Shown: positions 16,395 through 25,991 of the stretch, one piece after another
Layout: each line of letters begins with the position of its first letter
How positions within the stretch are numbered: position 1 is the first letter of the stretch
DNA from: an uncultured Lachnospiraceae bacterium
GTDB taxonomy: Bacteria > Bacillota > Clostridia > Lachnospirales > Lachnospiraceae
DNA: 64,000 bases
Assembly (NCBI GenBank): GCA_934320845.1
Contig: CAKRFU010000001.1
Span: 1-64,000, forward strand
Reading direction: 5' to 3'
The notes under the pieces: model-generated
Database searches by the model: none
Told to the model about the DNA's origin: nothing
The model's input: only the letters and a program-made list of their open reading frames with translations
Translations under genes and position numbers: made by a program

Positions 16395-16871
16395 CTAAGC
16401 CCTAAAGCCCCTTGCCGCTTCATTATCCATAAACACTTCATTGAGTGTTCCTTTTCCATAAGTCAGTCCGGCATATACCTGCTGTGAGTTTTGGACTACT
16501 GATTTTGACATATCCTGTTTTGCTACTTCTTCAAAAGCTTTGCAAAGTTTTCCCATGTTTTCTCTGACATTATCTAAATTTACAGGTTCTCTCCTAACTA
16601 TTGATGCCGTGAGCTGTTTATTTACAAATGAGTATATGTTATGCAGATTGTAGGAAATTTCATATTTGAGGTCAAGACTTCCTCTAAGTTCGCTTACACA
16701 TCCCTTTGCACTTTTCAAATATTTCTCTGCTTTTTGCAAGTCTCCATTTTTAAACCCATCCTCTGCCTGCCCTATGCAATAATCAAACATTTCAAAAACA
16801 ATCACTACAAGCTCACTTTTGTTTGCCTGTGATATTCTTGCCGTAAATTGTCTCTTTTCTTCAGTTGTCAA
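16395..16871 (-). CDS. fliS: Flagellar export chaperone FliS
   Basis: A 158-residue, mainly helical protein. Its composition and pattern (S-K-S-E-L-V-V-I-V-F-E-M in helix one, A-E-K-Y-L-K-S-A-K, L-R-x-S-L-D-L-K-Y-E-I-S-Y-N-L) fit FliS, which binds the C-terminal disordered part of flagellin and stops it polymerising in the cytosol. It is somewhat longer than most FliS (~130). It follows the flagellin gene after a hairpin, the expected context. Confidence 0.82.
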   Translation of the reverse strand: MTTEEKRQFTARISQANKSELVVIVFEMFDYCIGQAEDGFKNGDLQKAEKYLKSAKGCVSELRGSLDLKYEISYNLHNIYSFVNKQLTASIVRREPVNLDNVRENMGKLCKAFEEVAKQDMSKSVVQNSQQVYAGLTYGKGTLNEVFMDNEAARGFRA

Positions 16872-16925
16872 CTCTATATCACCCTTTCTTCCTCTAAAGC
16901 TGTCTATATTTGTTTATATACTATT

Positions 16926-16953
16926 TTACCGACAGCTTTTACACTGTCGGTAA
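16926..16953. repeat. Hairpin between flagellin and fliS
   Basis: TTACCGACAG (16926-16935) and CTGTCGGTAA (16944-16953) make a 10-bp stem with an 8-base loop. No T-run follows on the minus strand, so a partial terminator or 3' end stabiliser that lets flagellin exceed FliS is more likely than a full stop. Confidence 0.6.
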
Positions 16954-17021
16954 TAATTATAAATACAATGTATCTTATACAACAAATAATTATTTTTCGT
17001 TGTACTGGAAATATCTCAATT

Positions 17022-18422
17022 CTACATTCCCTGAAGCAAGCTCATAATTGTCTGTGGTCTATTGTTTGCCTGTGAAAGCATTGATGTTGATGCTTGCTGC
17101 AATACAGTAAGCTGTGTATACTCTGTCATCTCACTTGCCATATCAGTATCAATAATTCTAGACATTGACTCTGTCATGTTCTCACCAAATACATTCAAAC
17201 TTGAAACTGTTGTCTCAAGACGATTCTGATATGCACCAAGCTCTGCACGTGCTGACGATATCTGCCTGATTGCCGAATCGGCGAGCGCAATTCCGGTAGA
17301 TGCACCATAGTTTGTACAAACATTTAATAGATTTTTACCGTCTTCATTTCTAAGTCCAAGCACATCACATGAAACTGTCGGAAGATCCATGTCAAGTGTC
17401 TGATGCTCATTTGCTCCAATCTGAATTGTCATAAATCCAGCATCATAAACATCAAAGTTAATATTATTGTATGGCTTAGCAGTTCCATCATTTGTCGGAA
17501 GTTCAACATTCATCTCAAATCCATCATTATCTATAATGTTTATTTTATTTCCAGATGCACTTACTTTTGCATTTGCTGTAAATCCAACTTGTCCTTCCGG
17601 TACATCCTTCAATGTTACCGTTGCATCTGTTCCTCTGCCATCATCAAGTTTAGATTTACTTCCATCAGCAAATTTTACCTGTACATAGTAATCATAACCT
17701 GCAACATTAGATGTCACAGTTCCTGTTGCTGCTGAATCATAAGAAAGATTCATATTAGAACATGCTGAAACTATCTTTTTCTCAACATCAGCTTTCGAAT
17801 CACCTTTATTTATTGCAATTGTTTCACCATTTATGCTTATTGATGTATCTGTAGCTGCTGGAAATGTAACCCCCGTCAAAACTCCGGTCACCTTACCACA
17901 TGTTCCGCTTGTTGCACTAGCAATTGTGTAAGTTCCGGCTGTTGCCTCCATCGATACAGATAAAGCTTTTACTCCATCGACACTGCTTGCTATTGTTCTT
18001 GACGCTGAACCGTCAAAAAGGCTTCTTCCATTAAATTCAGTCGTGCTTGAGATACGATCTATTTCATCCATAAGCTGATCTATCTCTTTCTGTGCTGTCT
18101 CTCTGTCTTCCAACGTATATGTATCATTTGCATTCTGCACGCATAACTCACGCACACGCTGTAATACACTATGAATTTCTGCTAATGCTCCGTCTGCTGA
18201 TTCAATAATAGAAACACCATCCTCAGCGTTCTGTGCAGATCGGTCAAGCGCACGTATCTGTGTACGCATCTTGTTTGAAATAGCAAGACCTGCCGAATCA
18301 TCTGCTGCCTTTGTAATCTTGTAACCTGAACTCAATTTCTGCATGCTCAATGACAATCTGTCATTATTCTTTTTTAAATTTACATTTGCAAGCTGAGCTG
18401 ATATATTATGATTTATTTTCAT
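17022..18422 (-). CDS. Flagellin
   Basis: A 466-residue flagellin. The conserved N-terminus (I-N-H-N-I-S-A-Q, then L-S-S-G-Y-K-I-T-K-A-A-D-D-S-A-G-L-A-I) and C-terminus (S-M-L-S-Q-A-N, ending S-L-L-Q-G-M) form the coiled filament core; a variable Ser/Thr/Asp-rich middle of about 200 residues would be surface exposed. The N-terminal arginine-bearing region recognised by TLR5 is present in family form. GGAAAGGGAAAC stands before ATG 18422. It shows the organism is motile or of motile descent. Confidence 0.97.
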   Translation of the reverse strand: MKINHNISAQLANVNLKKNNDRLSLSMQKLSSGYKITKAADDSAGLAISNKMRTQIRALDRSAQNAEDGVSIIESADGALAEIHSVLQRVRELCVQNANDTYTLEDRETAQKEIDQLMDEIDRISSTTEFNGRSLFDGSASRTIASSVDGVKALSVSMEATAGTYTIASATSGTCGKVTGVLTGVTFPAATDTSISINGETIAINKGDSKADVEKKIVSACSNMNLSYDSAATGTVTSNVAGYDYYVQVKFADGSKSKLDDGRGTDATVTLKDVPEGQVGFTANAKVSASGNKINIIDNDGFEMNVELPTNDGTAKPYNNINFDVYDAGFMTIQIGANEHQTLDMDLPTVSCDVLGLRNEDGKNLLNVCTNYGASTGIALADSAIRQISSARAELGAYQNRLETTVSSLNVFGENMTESMSRIIDTDMASEMTEYTQLTVLQQASTSMLSQANNRPQTIMSLLQGM

Positions 18423-18444
18423 GAAGTTTCCCTTTCCTTTCTTT

Positions 18445-18474
18445 GATATATCCCACTGTCACACCAATCTTTTA
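18445..18474 (-). promoter_or_regulatory. Possible sigma-D (sigma-28) promoter of flagellin
   Basis: Minus strand TAAA (18474-18471), 16 bases, then GGGATATA (18454-18447), similar to the TAAA-N15-GCCGATAT pattern. It lies 25 bases upstream of the start codon. The -10 match is partial. Confidence 0.4.
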
Positions 18475-21400
18475 CTGTTTAATCACCGATACGAGGTGTG
18501 CCGTAACAATCTTTGCCGCTTTATAAAGTTTTGATGTATCTGCATCACTTTCACCTGCTGCAAATCCACCTGTTCCTGAAACTCTATTCATTCCATATGA
18601 TATGTTTTTTACGTCAAATCCACCGGCTTTTAATCCCTCTAAAAGCATCTCTGATGAATCTTTCAAAAGTTCATAGCCATGTCTTTCCCCTGCAAAAACA
18701 TAACCTTTCAATGCGTCTCCTGTCACTTTAAGTTCTACACTAACATCACCTAAAGCTGAGACTTCATCACTGTCGGTATCATTTCCGCTTATACTAACCT
18801 TCACTTTTCCTTTTTCATCACCGTTTGCTATAAGTGTAACGTTCATGTTTGTTATGGTATCTCCTGTTTTGATAGGAATATCATAACTTCTTCTTTCTGT
18901 CATAAACATATTTAAGCTTATTCCCTTAGAAAGTGTTCTAAGTTTTTCTAAATCTTCATAATCTGCATCCGGCTTTTCATATGACTTATTTAATATATCT
19001 TCCATATATTTTTCGGCTTGTTTGCATTTTTTCTGAATACTTTCTTCAGAACCAAGTGCATCTGCCACACTGTCTATAACTTCATCGAACTCTGCCTGCT
19101 CGTCATCATCAAGCACATTTTTCCTCTTATAACTTTCTTTTAATGGACTGTATGAATTCTCTATATAATTCACTGCCGCCTCAATATTTTCTATCGTAGC
19201 AGGTATCTCAAGCTCCGAAAGCATATTTTTAGCTTCGGCACTCTCACTCGCAATATTCCTTAAATCTTCAGCTTTCTTATCATAATATGCTTTTTCCGTC
19301 TCTTTATCCGCATCAGCCTCTTTTACCTGCTGTGTAAACATTTCAAGTGATGTATCAAGCATCTTTTCAACATCACCATCTGAAATCTCACTGAGTTTTG
19401 ACGGTGATATCTCATCCAACGTATCTGAAACAAGCGTATCAAAATATCTTCCCGCAGTATTATCACTTTGCGATGCATTGCTGTCAGTTCCGTCTTTTGA
19501 ACTGTCACCTGACATATCTGCCGTATTAAACCCGGCATCTATCTGTTCTGTTATTGATGAAGCCATGTAATTAAGTTCTTTAAGACCTCCAAAATCATCA
19601 TCAATCTTTTTATCTATTCCCTGGTTTTTCATCGTTCTTACTGCTGTAAGAAGATTTCCAAGCGTCATCTCCCTGTCGGTCTGCAACACAGCACCTATAG
19701 CTGCACCATCGGATTTCTCAATATTATTCAAAAGTCTGTAAATGCCAATATAACCTTCTCTTTCCTGCTCAGATATGTCACCTGATTTCTGAAGCTGCCA
19801 AAGATATTTACTGTATTTTTCTTCTGAACTCAAATCTTTAGATGCATTTATAGCCGTAAGTTTGCTGTCAAGTTCATTTATCGAAGTATCAAGTGGATTG
19901 TCACCCTGTCTTATCATTTCAAGAACAGTTGACGGCTTCATATTATCAATAACTCTGTTTAAAACAGTATCATATTCCTTGACCGAAAGTACATTTTCCT
20001 CAGTAATCTCCATACCATTATAGCCCAATATTCTTACTGCTCTCTCATTCGCATTTGTATCTTCCATGCCAAGCTCTTTAAGAAGATTTGGAACACTTGC
20101 AAACGCTTTCTGAATAGAATCCCCATAAGATGCATCTGCCTGTGTTGAAACCATCTCATAAATCTGTCCATACTGCTGTCTGCCATATGTCTCGCTTGAA
20201 GCCGCTGCATGAAGTTCATTTAATGTAAGTAGATTCTGCTGCCTTACCGTTCTTCCGATAAGTGATGCCGGTGCATTTGCTATATCGGTTTTCTGCTGCA
20301 TTGTCTCCTGTAAGAGACTAAGTTCATCCTCACTTGCCTTACCCGTCATACCTGCAGTAAATACAGAATTTTCTTCATCCCTCAACGCCTCTACTACCTG
20401 CTCCAACGGTGCAGTATTTACGTCTATTCCTTTCTGTCTCATGCTCATAACAGACTGTGATGTCATTTTGAGACATATCTCTGCGATATATCTCTTTGCC
20501 ATGACCTCTTCCACCTGCATGTCACTCATTCCCTCAACTACCGTAGTCGGAATATTATTTGAAGAAATATCTGCTGCCGCCGGATTTGTGTTATTATATG
20601 CTGCCGCCATTCTTAAAAGTTCAAGATTTAATACACCGTTTCCCGAATAATTTTCATTTATAAAAGCTGCATCTCCTGCCATTGCTTTTACCGCTGTTGA
20701 TATATCAGCGTCCGTAATACCTGCAAAATTGTTTATTATGCTTCTGGCAATAACAAATTCTGACGTATCAAGTGATGCCTGCTCAGGATTTGCTCCTGCC
20801 GCTACAGACTGTAATATCTGTTCAAATTGAGTTTTTACTGACATATCAGAACTTATATCATTTAATACAGACATTGTTCTAAGTGCATCAGCGGTAACAG
20901 GAAGGTCATTTGCAAAAAGCCATTTTGCATCAGCAATAGCACTTTCATTATCAAGGCCTGTGGCATCTATAAGCCTTTCGACCTGTGGCAAAATCTGTTC
21001 CCAGACTTCAGTATCATATATACTCCCATCTACAGCATCACTTCCAGAATATTGACCATGATATATATTTTCTATTGTAGGCGTAAGCCCATTTCCAACA
21101 ATATATGCCTTTGTATCATCAGACATATTCAAAGCCGAACTGCTCATCTGAATTGCCGATACAATTCTTGAAATATTTTCTGATGTAACCGGAATATCCG
21201 AATTTTCTAAAATTTTTTTTAACTTTGTTTCTGCTTTCGAATCAAGAATACCTGTGGCCTGAATTTTTTTAAGCTCTTCTTCGAATTCATCAACAGCTTT
21301 TCTGTTTTCTTCTCTGTTCGCTTCGTTATTAAGTTTTTGCTGTTTAATCTTCTCCACAGCTTTGTCAACATACTCTTCCTCACATTTGTCAACAGAGCCT

Positions 21401-21870
21401 TCTGACTCCTCCATTGTTTTGTAATCATCACCTGTAAGAACCGCCAGATTTTTGTTCATCTCAGACTTTGCCGCTGCGGCATCCGAACTGCCGGAGTTTC
21501 CCGAAACACTTGTCCTGTAACCATAAGTTCCCGAGTTTACACCTGAGCTTACCATCGTATGGCTAACGACCGCCGCTTCTGATGTCAAACCACTGTTTCC
21601 AACTTCTTTCAGCACGATATTATCTTTCGACACATCCATTATCTTAAAATTTCTTGTTTCGCCCTCCTTGGCATTCTGTACTGCGGTCTTTGGTATCGCC
21701 ACCTCAACACCGTTAAAGTTGATGGAAATCTGATTTGAAACTTTTGAAACAACACCCTGAACAACCTGTCCTTTACTGCCAATGGCAAGCATTGAACCGT
21801 TTAAAACTCCTGCCATAGTGCCAGATACATTTGTTGAACGGTTATATATGTCTCTTATATTCACATTCAT
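18472..21870 (-). CDS. Very large flagellar-associated protein, DUF6240/FliK-like
   Basis: A 1132-residue soluble protein. The N-terminus (about 90 residues) has a small beta-rich domain; the middle is long, acidic and helical with internally similar segments ending in I-P-x-T-x-E-N-I. The last 160 residues resemble the C-terminal domain of FliK hook-length proteins (A-L-G-D-V-S-V-E-L-K-V then L-L-E-G-L-K-A-G-G-F-D-V-K-N-I-S). I recall DUF6240 for such Lachnospiraceae proteins. AAAGGTGAG sets ATG 21870. Neighbouring flagellin supports a flagellar role, but a separate FliK may exist elsewhere. Confidence 0.68.
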   Translation of the reverse strand: MNVNIRDIYNRSTNVSGTMAGVLNGSMLAIGSKGQVVQGVVSKVSNQISINFNGVEVAIPKTAVQNAKEGETRNFKIMDVSKDNIVLKEVGNSGLTSEAAVVSHTMVSSGVNSGTYGYRTSVSGNSGSSDAAAAKSEMNKNLAVLTGDDYKTMEESEGSVDKCEEEYVDKAVEKIKQQKLNNEANREENRKAVDEFEEELKKIQATGILDSKAETKLKKILENSDIPVTSENISRIVSAIQMSSSALNMSDDTKAYIVGNGLTPTIENIYHGQYSGSDAVDGSIYDTEVWEQILPQVERLIDATGLDNESAIADAKWLFANDLPVTADALRTMSVLNDISSDMSVKTQFEQILQSVAAGANPEQASLDTSEFVIARSIINNFAGITDADISTAVKAMAGDAAFINENYSGNGVLNLELLRMAAAYNNTNPAAADISSNNIPTTVVEGMSDMQVEEVMAKRYIAEICLKMTSQSVMSMRQKGIDVNTAPLEQVVEALRDEENSVFTAGMTGKASEDELSLLQETMQQKTDIANAPASLIGRTVRQQNLLTLNELHAAASSETYGRQQYGQIYEMVSTQADASYGDSIQKAFASVPNLLKELGMEDTNANERAVRILGYNGMEITEENVLSVKEYDTVLNRVIDNMKPSTVLEMIRQGDNPLDTSINELDSKLTAINASKDLSSEEKYSKYLWQLQKSGDISEQEREGYIGIYRLLNNIEKSDGAAIGAVLQTDREMTLGNLLTAVRTMKNQGIDKKIDDDFGGLKELNYMASSITEQIDAGFNTADMSGDSSKDGTDSNASQSDNTAGRYFDTLVSDTLDEISPSKLSEISDGDVEKMLDTSLEMFTQQVKEADADKETEKAYYDKKAEDLRNIASESAEAKNMLSELEIPATIENIEAAVNYIENSYSPLKESYKRKNVLDDDEQAEFDEVIDSVADALGSEESIQKKCKQAEKYMEDILNKSYEKPDADYEDLEKLRTLSKGISLNMFMTERRSYDIPIKTGDTITNMNVTLIANGDEKGKVKVSISGNDTDSDEVSALGDVSVELKVTGDALKGYVFAGERHGYELLKDSSEMLLEGLKAGGFDVKNISYGMNRVSGTGGFAAGESDADTSKLYKAAKIVTAHLVSVIKQ

Positions 21871-21908
21871 TGATTTCTCACCTTTCATCACTAACTTATC
21901 CGTTTCCA

Positions 21909-21927
21909 TTCACACCTTTGGTGTGAA
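21909..21927 (-). promoter_or_regulatory. Hairpin in the FliK-like leader
   Basis: TTCACACC (21909-21916) and GGTGTGAA (21920-21927) are perfect arms with a three-base loop, between the predicted promoter and the start codon. It could control translation or mRNA stability. Confidence 0.5.
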
Positions 21928-21945
21928 CAGTAACACCTATTCTTT

Positions 21946-21973
21946 ATTTCGGCTAAAACCAACAAAATCTTGA
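21946..21973 (-). promoter_or_regulatory. Sigma-D (sigma-28)-like flagellar promoter
   Basis: Minus strand TCAA (21973-21970), 16-base spacer, GCCGAAAT (21953-21946). GCCGA is the hallmark of sigma-28 -10 boxes, and the site is about 75 bases ahead of the FliK-like start. It supports a flagellar regulon for the genes below 21.9 kb. Confidence 0.55.
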
Positions 21974-22025
21974 GATTTCATATATAACATATATAATTTA
22001 CAAATAAAAAATAGTTATATTCTAT

Positions 22026-22065
22026 AAAAAAAGAACCGCTATATCACATGATGATATAACCGTTC
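22026..22065 (-). terminator. Intrinsic terminator after the REC-GGDEF-EAL-REC gene
   Basis: A 14-bp stem with one mismatch (22033-22046 with 22052-22065), followed on the minus strand by seven T residues, 15 bases past the stop codon. Confidence 0.85.
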
Positions 22066-22079
22066 CTTTTCTTTAAATG

Positions 22080-24221
22080 CTATGAAACACTGTCGTTTTT
22101 CTCAGCTTCCTTTGTTGCCTCAGCTTTTGCATTTTTGTACGCCATAACGACATTCTGTACTCTGTGCATGATAATCCTTGGGTTGTACGGCTTTTCAACA
22201 AAATCCGTTGCTCCAAGAGCAAATGACTTTTCAACACTCTTATCATTTCCCTGCGATGTTACGATAATAGGGATATGTGAATATTTATTTTCCAATTTCA
22301 ACTGCTTCATAAGAGTAAATCCATCCATAACCGGCATAACCAAATCAAGCATGATAACATCAATCTCATCCGCATGTTCTTTTATGTATTCCAGTGCCTC
22401 CGCACCATTCTCTTTTTCGACTGTCTTAAAATATCTGCTGAATGATGAACTTAATATTTTTCTATTTAAAACAAGGTCATCAACTATAAGCATAACTCCT
22501 GGAGATTTTCTAAACTCTGTATCAGAAAAGTTCATTTCAAGACCTTCCATATCATTGTTTAAAATACTATGTTCAACAAGATGTCTCTCAAACTCTTCCG
22601 GCGGCATAGGCTTTGCATAATAATATCCCTGAACAAAATTACAATCCATGTTCCTAAGCATTTGTATCTGCTCCTCCGTCTCTATGCCTTCTGCAACTAC
22701 CGCATAATCCATCCATTTCGCAAGACTTATGATAAAGCTTAGTATATTGTTGCTGTTCATGCTAAGGTCACCCTGAACAAATCCCATATCCAGTTTTAAA
22801 ATATCAATCGGAAGTTCGTTGAGCATATTAAGCGATGAATACCCTGAACCAAAGTCATCCATTTCAATAACAAAACCGAGAAGTTTCAACTTTTTAACTT
22901 CCTCAATTATCTGATGCGGATTTTCCGTGTACGCCGTCTCTGTAATCTCAAGATGTATATTCTCAGGTTTCAGACCATGTTTATTGATAATTCCCATAAT
23001 AATATCAATAAAATCAGGATTGTATATATCCGTTCTTGATACATTTACCGACACAGGTACAATAGGATAACCTTTTTCTTTCCATCCCTGTATGTAACTG
23101 CATGTCTTGTCCCATACAAACTTGTCAAGTTCCGTTATGAAGCCATTTGTTTCAAACAATGGTATAAACTCTCCCGGATTCATAAAGCCTTTTTCCGGAT
23201 GTACCCATCTGACCAATGCCTCTGCACCGGCAACCTTTTCTGAATTCAAGTCATACTTCGGCTGGAAATATACCTTAAACTGTTCTTCTTTTATCGCATC
23301 TTCCATACAGTTTAATATTTCCTGTTCATGAACCTGCTTTTCCCAGATTTCCTTATCATAATATGCGATATACCTTCCATATCTGCCCTTTATCGTGTCA
23401 ACTGCAAGTATTGCTCTGTTTATCATCGCATGCATTGACATCTTTGCGGTATCAATAAGATAAATTCCAAATCTAAGCCTGAGATTCATATTTACCGGAA
23501 AATCGTTTACCGTCTTTACTATGATGTCAAGGTCATTGTGCAGACTTTTCTTATCATACTCTTTCAGAAGAACAAAATGTTCATTTTCTATTCTTCCGCA
23601 AAGTTCATTGTCATTTACATAATGTTTAAGCACTTTCGCCATAAACACCAAAAGGTTATCGCCTGTTTTTTCTCCAAACAAGTCTTTTAAAAGCTGAAAG
23701 TTCTCTATATCAGAATACACAATTGCATACTTCTTATCTTTACTATGCTTTAAAATTTCTTTCGTTTTTTTAGAAAATGTCTCCTTTGAATACACACCTG
23801 TCAAAGTATCCATCTGAAGATAATTCACAAGCGATGCTGTTTCTTTGAGGTGTATTATATTTTGAAGTCTCTTTTTAACAATAATGGGATTATACGGCTT
23901 GCCAAGAAAATCACTTGCTCCAAGTGACAACGATTTTAACTCTGATGCTTCATCACCGTCAACTGAAGTCACTATAACCGGTATCTTTGGCAGCATTTTC
24001 CTGTATGACATCTCATTGAGTACACCGTAACCATCAAGTTTCGGCATAATTATGTCAAGCACCACGGCAGATATGATATCCCTATTTTTATCAAGAATTT
24101 CAATAGCTTCTTCCCCGTCACACGCTTCAAGAATATTGTAATCATCTTCCAACAGCTTTATCAGACATTCTCTATTTACTTCCTTATCGTCAACGATAAG
24201 TATTGTATTTTTCTCTGACAT
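22080..24221 (-). CDS. c-di-GMP protein: REC-GGDEF-EAL-REC
   Basis: A 713-residue cytosolic signalling protein. Order: receiver (1-125, D in V-V-L-D-I-I-M-P-K), GGDEF-like (about 140-290), EAL (about 300-550), second receiver (about 585-700, D in I-M-L-D-L-V-M-P). The GGDEF loop reads I-E-N-E-H-F instead of G-G-D-E-F, so it is probably not a cyclase. The EAL domain keeps A-E-A-L-V-R-W, E-I-T-E-T, D-D-F-G-S-G-Y-S-S and A-E-G-I-E-T, consistent with an active phosphodiesterase. AAAGGAGG sets ATG 24221. It sits 42 bases after the LytTR gene, close to flagellar genes, so motility control is likely. Confidence 0.9.
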   Translation of the reverse strand: MSEKNTILIVDDKEVNRECLIKLLEDDYNILEACDGEEAIEILDKNRDIISAVVLDIIMPKLDGYGVLNEMSYRKMLPKIPVIVTSVDGDEASELKSLSLGASDFLGKPYNPIIVKKRLQNIIHLKETASLVNYLQMDTLTGVYSKETFSKKTKEILKHSKDKKYAIVYSDIENFQLLKDLFGEKTGDNLLVFMAKVLKHYVNDNELCGRIENEHFVLLKEYDKKSLHNDLDIIVKTVNDFPVNMNLRLRFGIYLIDTAKMSMHAMINRAILAVDTIKGRYGRYIAYYDKEIWEKQVHEQEILNCMEDAIKEEQFKVYFQPKYDLNSEKVAGAEALVRWVHPEKGFMNPGEFIPLFETNGFITELDKFVWDKTCSYIQGWKEKGYPIVPVSVNVSRTDIYNPDFIDIIMGIINKHGLKPENIHLEITETAYTENPHQIIEEVKKLKLLGFVIEMDDFGSGYSSLNMLNELPIDILKLDMGFVQGDLSMNSNNILSFIISLAKWMDYAVVAEGIETEEQIQMLRNMDCNFVQGYYYAKPMPPEEFERHLVEHSILNNDMEGLEMNFSDTEFRKSPGVMLIVDDLVLNRKILSSSFSRYFKTVEKENGAEALEYIKEHADEIDVIMLDLVMPVMDGFTLMKQLKLENKYSHIPIIVTSQGNDKSVEKSFALGATDFVEKPYNPRIIMHRVQNVVMAYKNAKAEATKEAEKNDSVS

Positions 24222-24263
24222 TCTGCCCCCTCCTTTCAAAGCGTATTTTTTAACCTTCACGAA

Positions 24264-25010
24264 TCAGAAAACTTTTTCCATATGCGTATCGGTCTCATTG
24301 CGCTTATTATAAAACTTCTGAATAATCTCCTTCTTGTCTCTCTTTCTTATGGGAACAAGTTTATTGTCCGGCATATAAAAATCATAATCAACAATATCTT
24401 TTACCCAAAGAATATTAACAATATAACTCTGATTGCACCTTAAAAACATCTCGGGATCAAGTTTTTCTTCCAGTTCTCCAAGTCTGGCATATACCTTAAA
24501 TACATTATTTTTACAATAAATACTTACTATCCTTCCCATAGATTCAAGACAATAAATATCTCTCTGTCTAATAAAAATCTTTTTCTGCTGAATAGTGATT
24601 TCCAGCATCGCCGCTGTACTGTTTTCCTTTTCAACATCATACTTTTTCAGGTAATACACAAGCGTTTCCCTGACTTTTTCCGGCCTGTACGGTTTCAACA
24701 TATACGCCAATGCATGAACATCATATCCCTCTTTCATGTATTCCTCACTGCCTGTCGCATATACGATTTCAACCTGTGCATCCTTTTCTCTTATTGCCTT
24801 TCCTGTTTCAATGCCATCTAACTGTTTCATCTGGACATCTAAAAAAATCAGTTCATAATCGCCCCTTGAATAATTTCGGAGTAACTTTTCACCTGAAGGA
24901 AACTCAAATATCTGTACTCCATATCCGATTTCCTTCAATAATCCCTCAATGACGTTTTTCAGGATGCCCCTCTCGATTTCATTATCATCACATAACGCAA
25001 TCTTTATCAT
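24264..25010 (-). CDS. LytTR-type response regulator
   Basis: A 248-residue regulator: receiver domain (acidic pair L-C-D-D-N, phospho-acceptor in L-I-F-L-D-V-Q, K in Y-M-L-K-P-Y-R) and a C-terminal LytTR DNA-binding domain (I-F-I-R-Q-R-D-I-Y-C-L-E-S, F-L-R-C-N-Q-S-Y-I-V-N). No histidine kinase is adjacent. It is upstream of and probably co-transcribed with the c-di-GMP protein, suggesting linked control of motility or surface traits. Confidence 0.9.
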   Translation of the reverse strand: MIKIALCDDNEIERGILKNVIEGLLKEIGYGVQIFEFPSGEKLLRNYSRGDYELIFLDVQMKQLDGIETGKAIREKDAQVEIVYATGSEEYMKEGYDVHALAYMLKPYRPEKVRETLVYYLKKYDVEKENSTAAMLEITIQQKKIFIRQRDIYCLESMGRIVSIYCKNNVFKVYARLGELEEKLDPEMFLRCNQSYIVNILWVKDIVDYDFYMPDNKLVPIRKRDKKEIIQKFYNKRNETDTHMEKVF

Positions 25011-25166
25011 CCCATCACTCTCTTTCCCATTTTAAGTACAACTCTCTGTACCTTTTACCCCAAATAAAACATATAGTTAATTTTACCAAAAAATAACTTT
25101 TTTTTCAAAGATAATATCCTATATATAACCCCCTTTTTCGATATGTTTTCGACATTTTTCACCATT

Positions 25167-25991
25167 TCACTCATTTTCGGCATTTGATAATAAAATACGG
25201 TCATTGTCAAGACTTTTTCCTGCATTGTCTTTGAACTTTCTGAGAAGGTCATCAACAGTCAGCTTCGCTCTCTCCTCACCTTTCACATCAAAGACTATGT
25301 GTCCTGAGTCCATCATAAGCGTTCTGTTTCCAAGTTCAAGTGCCTGATGCATATTGTGCGTAACCATAAGGCATGTTATATTTCTTTCTTTTATTATATC
25401 TTTTGTCAATTTCAGCACCTTTTCCGCCGTCGCAGGGTCAAGAGCTGCCGTATGCTCATCAAGAAGAAGCAGTTTCGGCGTTACCATTGTCGCCATAAGA
25501 AGCGTAAGTGCCTGTCTTTGTCCTCCAGATAAAAGTCCGACAGGATTTTTCATTCTGTCCTCAAGCCCCATGCCAAGCAATGAGAGATGTTCTCTGAATT
25601 TCTGTTTCTCTTTCTTGGAAATCCTGCTTAAAAATGCAGCTTTTCCAGTTGACGCCCTCAGATAGGCAAGTGCCATATTTTCTTCTATAGTCATATGCGG
25701 TGCCGTTCCAAGAAGCGGATCCTGAAAAAGATGACCTATATCCTTACTTCTGAAATACTCTTTTTTAAATGTTATATCCTCACCGTCAAGAATAATAGCG
25801 CCTTCATCAGTAAAAAATGCACCTGTTATCGCATTGAACATCGTAGATTTTCCTGCTCCGTTACTTCCGACTATGGTAGCAAAATCACCATGTTCAAGTA
25901 CAAGATTAAGTCCTGTCAATGCCTTTTTCTCGTTAACCGTACCCGGGTTAAATGTCTTGCATACATTCTTTAATTCCAGCATCTTTTCCAT
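25167..25991 (-). CDS. ABC transporter ATP-binding protein (TrpZ-like)
   Basis: A 274-residue ATPase with Walker A G-S-N-G-A-G-K-S-T, signature L-S-G-G-Q-R-Q-A, Walker B L-L-L-L-D-E-H and the H-loop T-H-N. It completes a three-gene import system with the permease (shared TAATG stop/start) and the binding lipoprotein upstream. This arrangement is the TrpXYZ/ABC.X4 group, linked to tryptophan or tyrosine uptake in Firmicutes; substrate is inferred from family. Confidence 0.88.
   Translation of the reverse strand: MEKMLELKNVCKTFNPGTVNEKKALTGLNLVLEHGDFATIVGSNGAGKSTMFNAITGAFFTDEGAIILDGEDITFKKEYFRSKDIGHLFQDPLLGTAPHMTIEENMALAYLRASTGKAAFLSRISKKEKQKFREHLSLLGMGLEDRMKNPVGLLSGGQRQALTLLMATMVTPKLLLLDEHTAALDPATAEKVLKLTKDIIKERNITCLMVTHNMHQALELGNRTLMMDSGHIVFDVKGEERAKLTVDDLLRKFKDNAGKSLDNDRILLSNAENE

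Noticed and set aside
16218..16487. 89-residue plus-strand ORF
   Set aside because: It crosses the inverted-repeat element and antisense fliS; product has no recognisable features.
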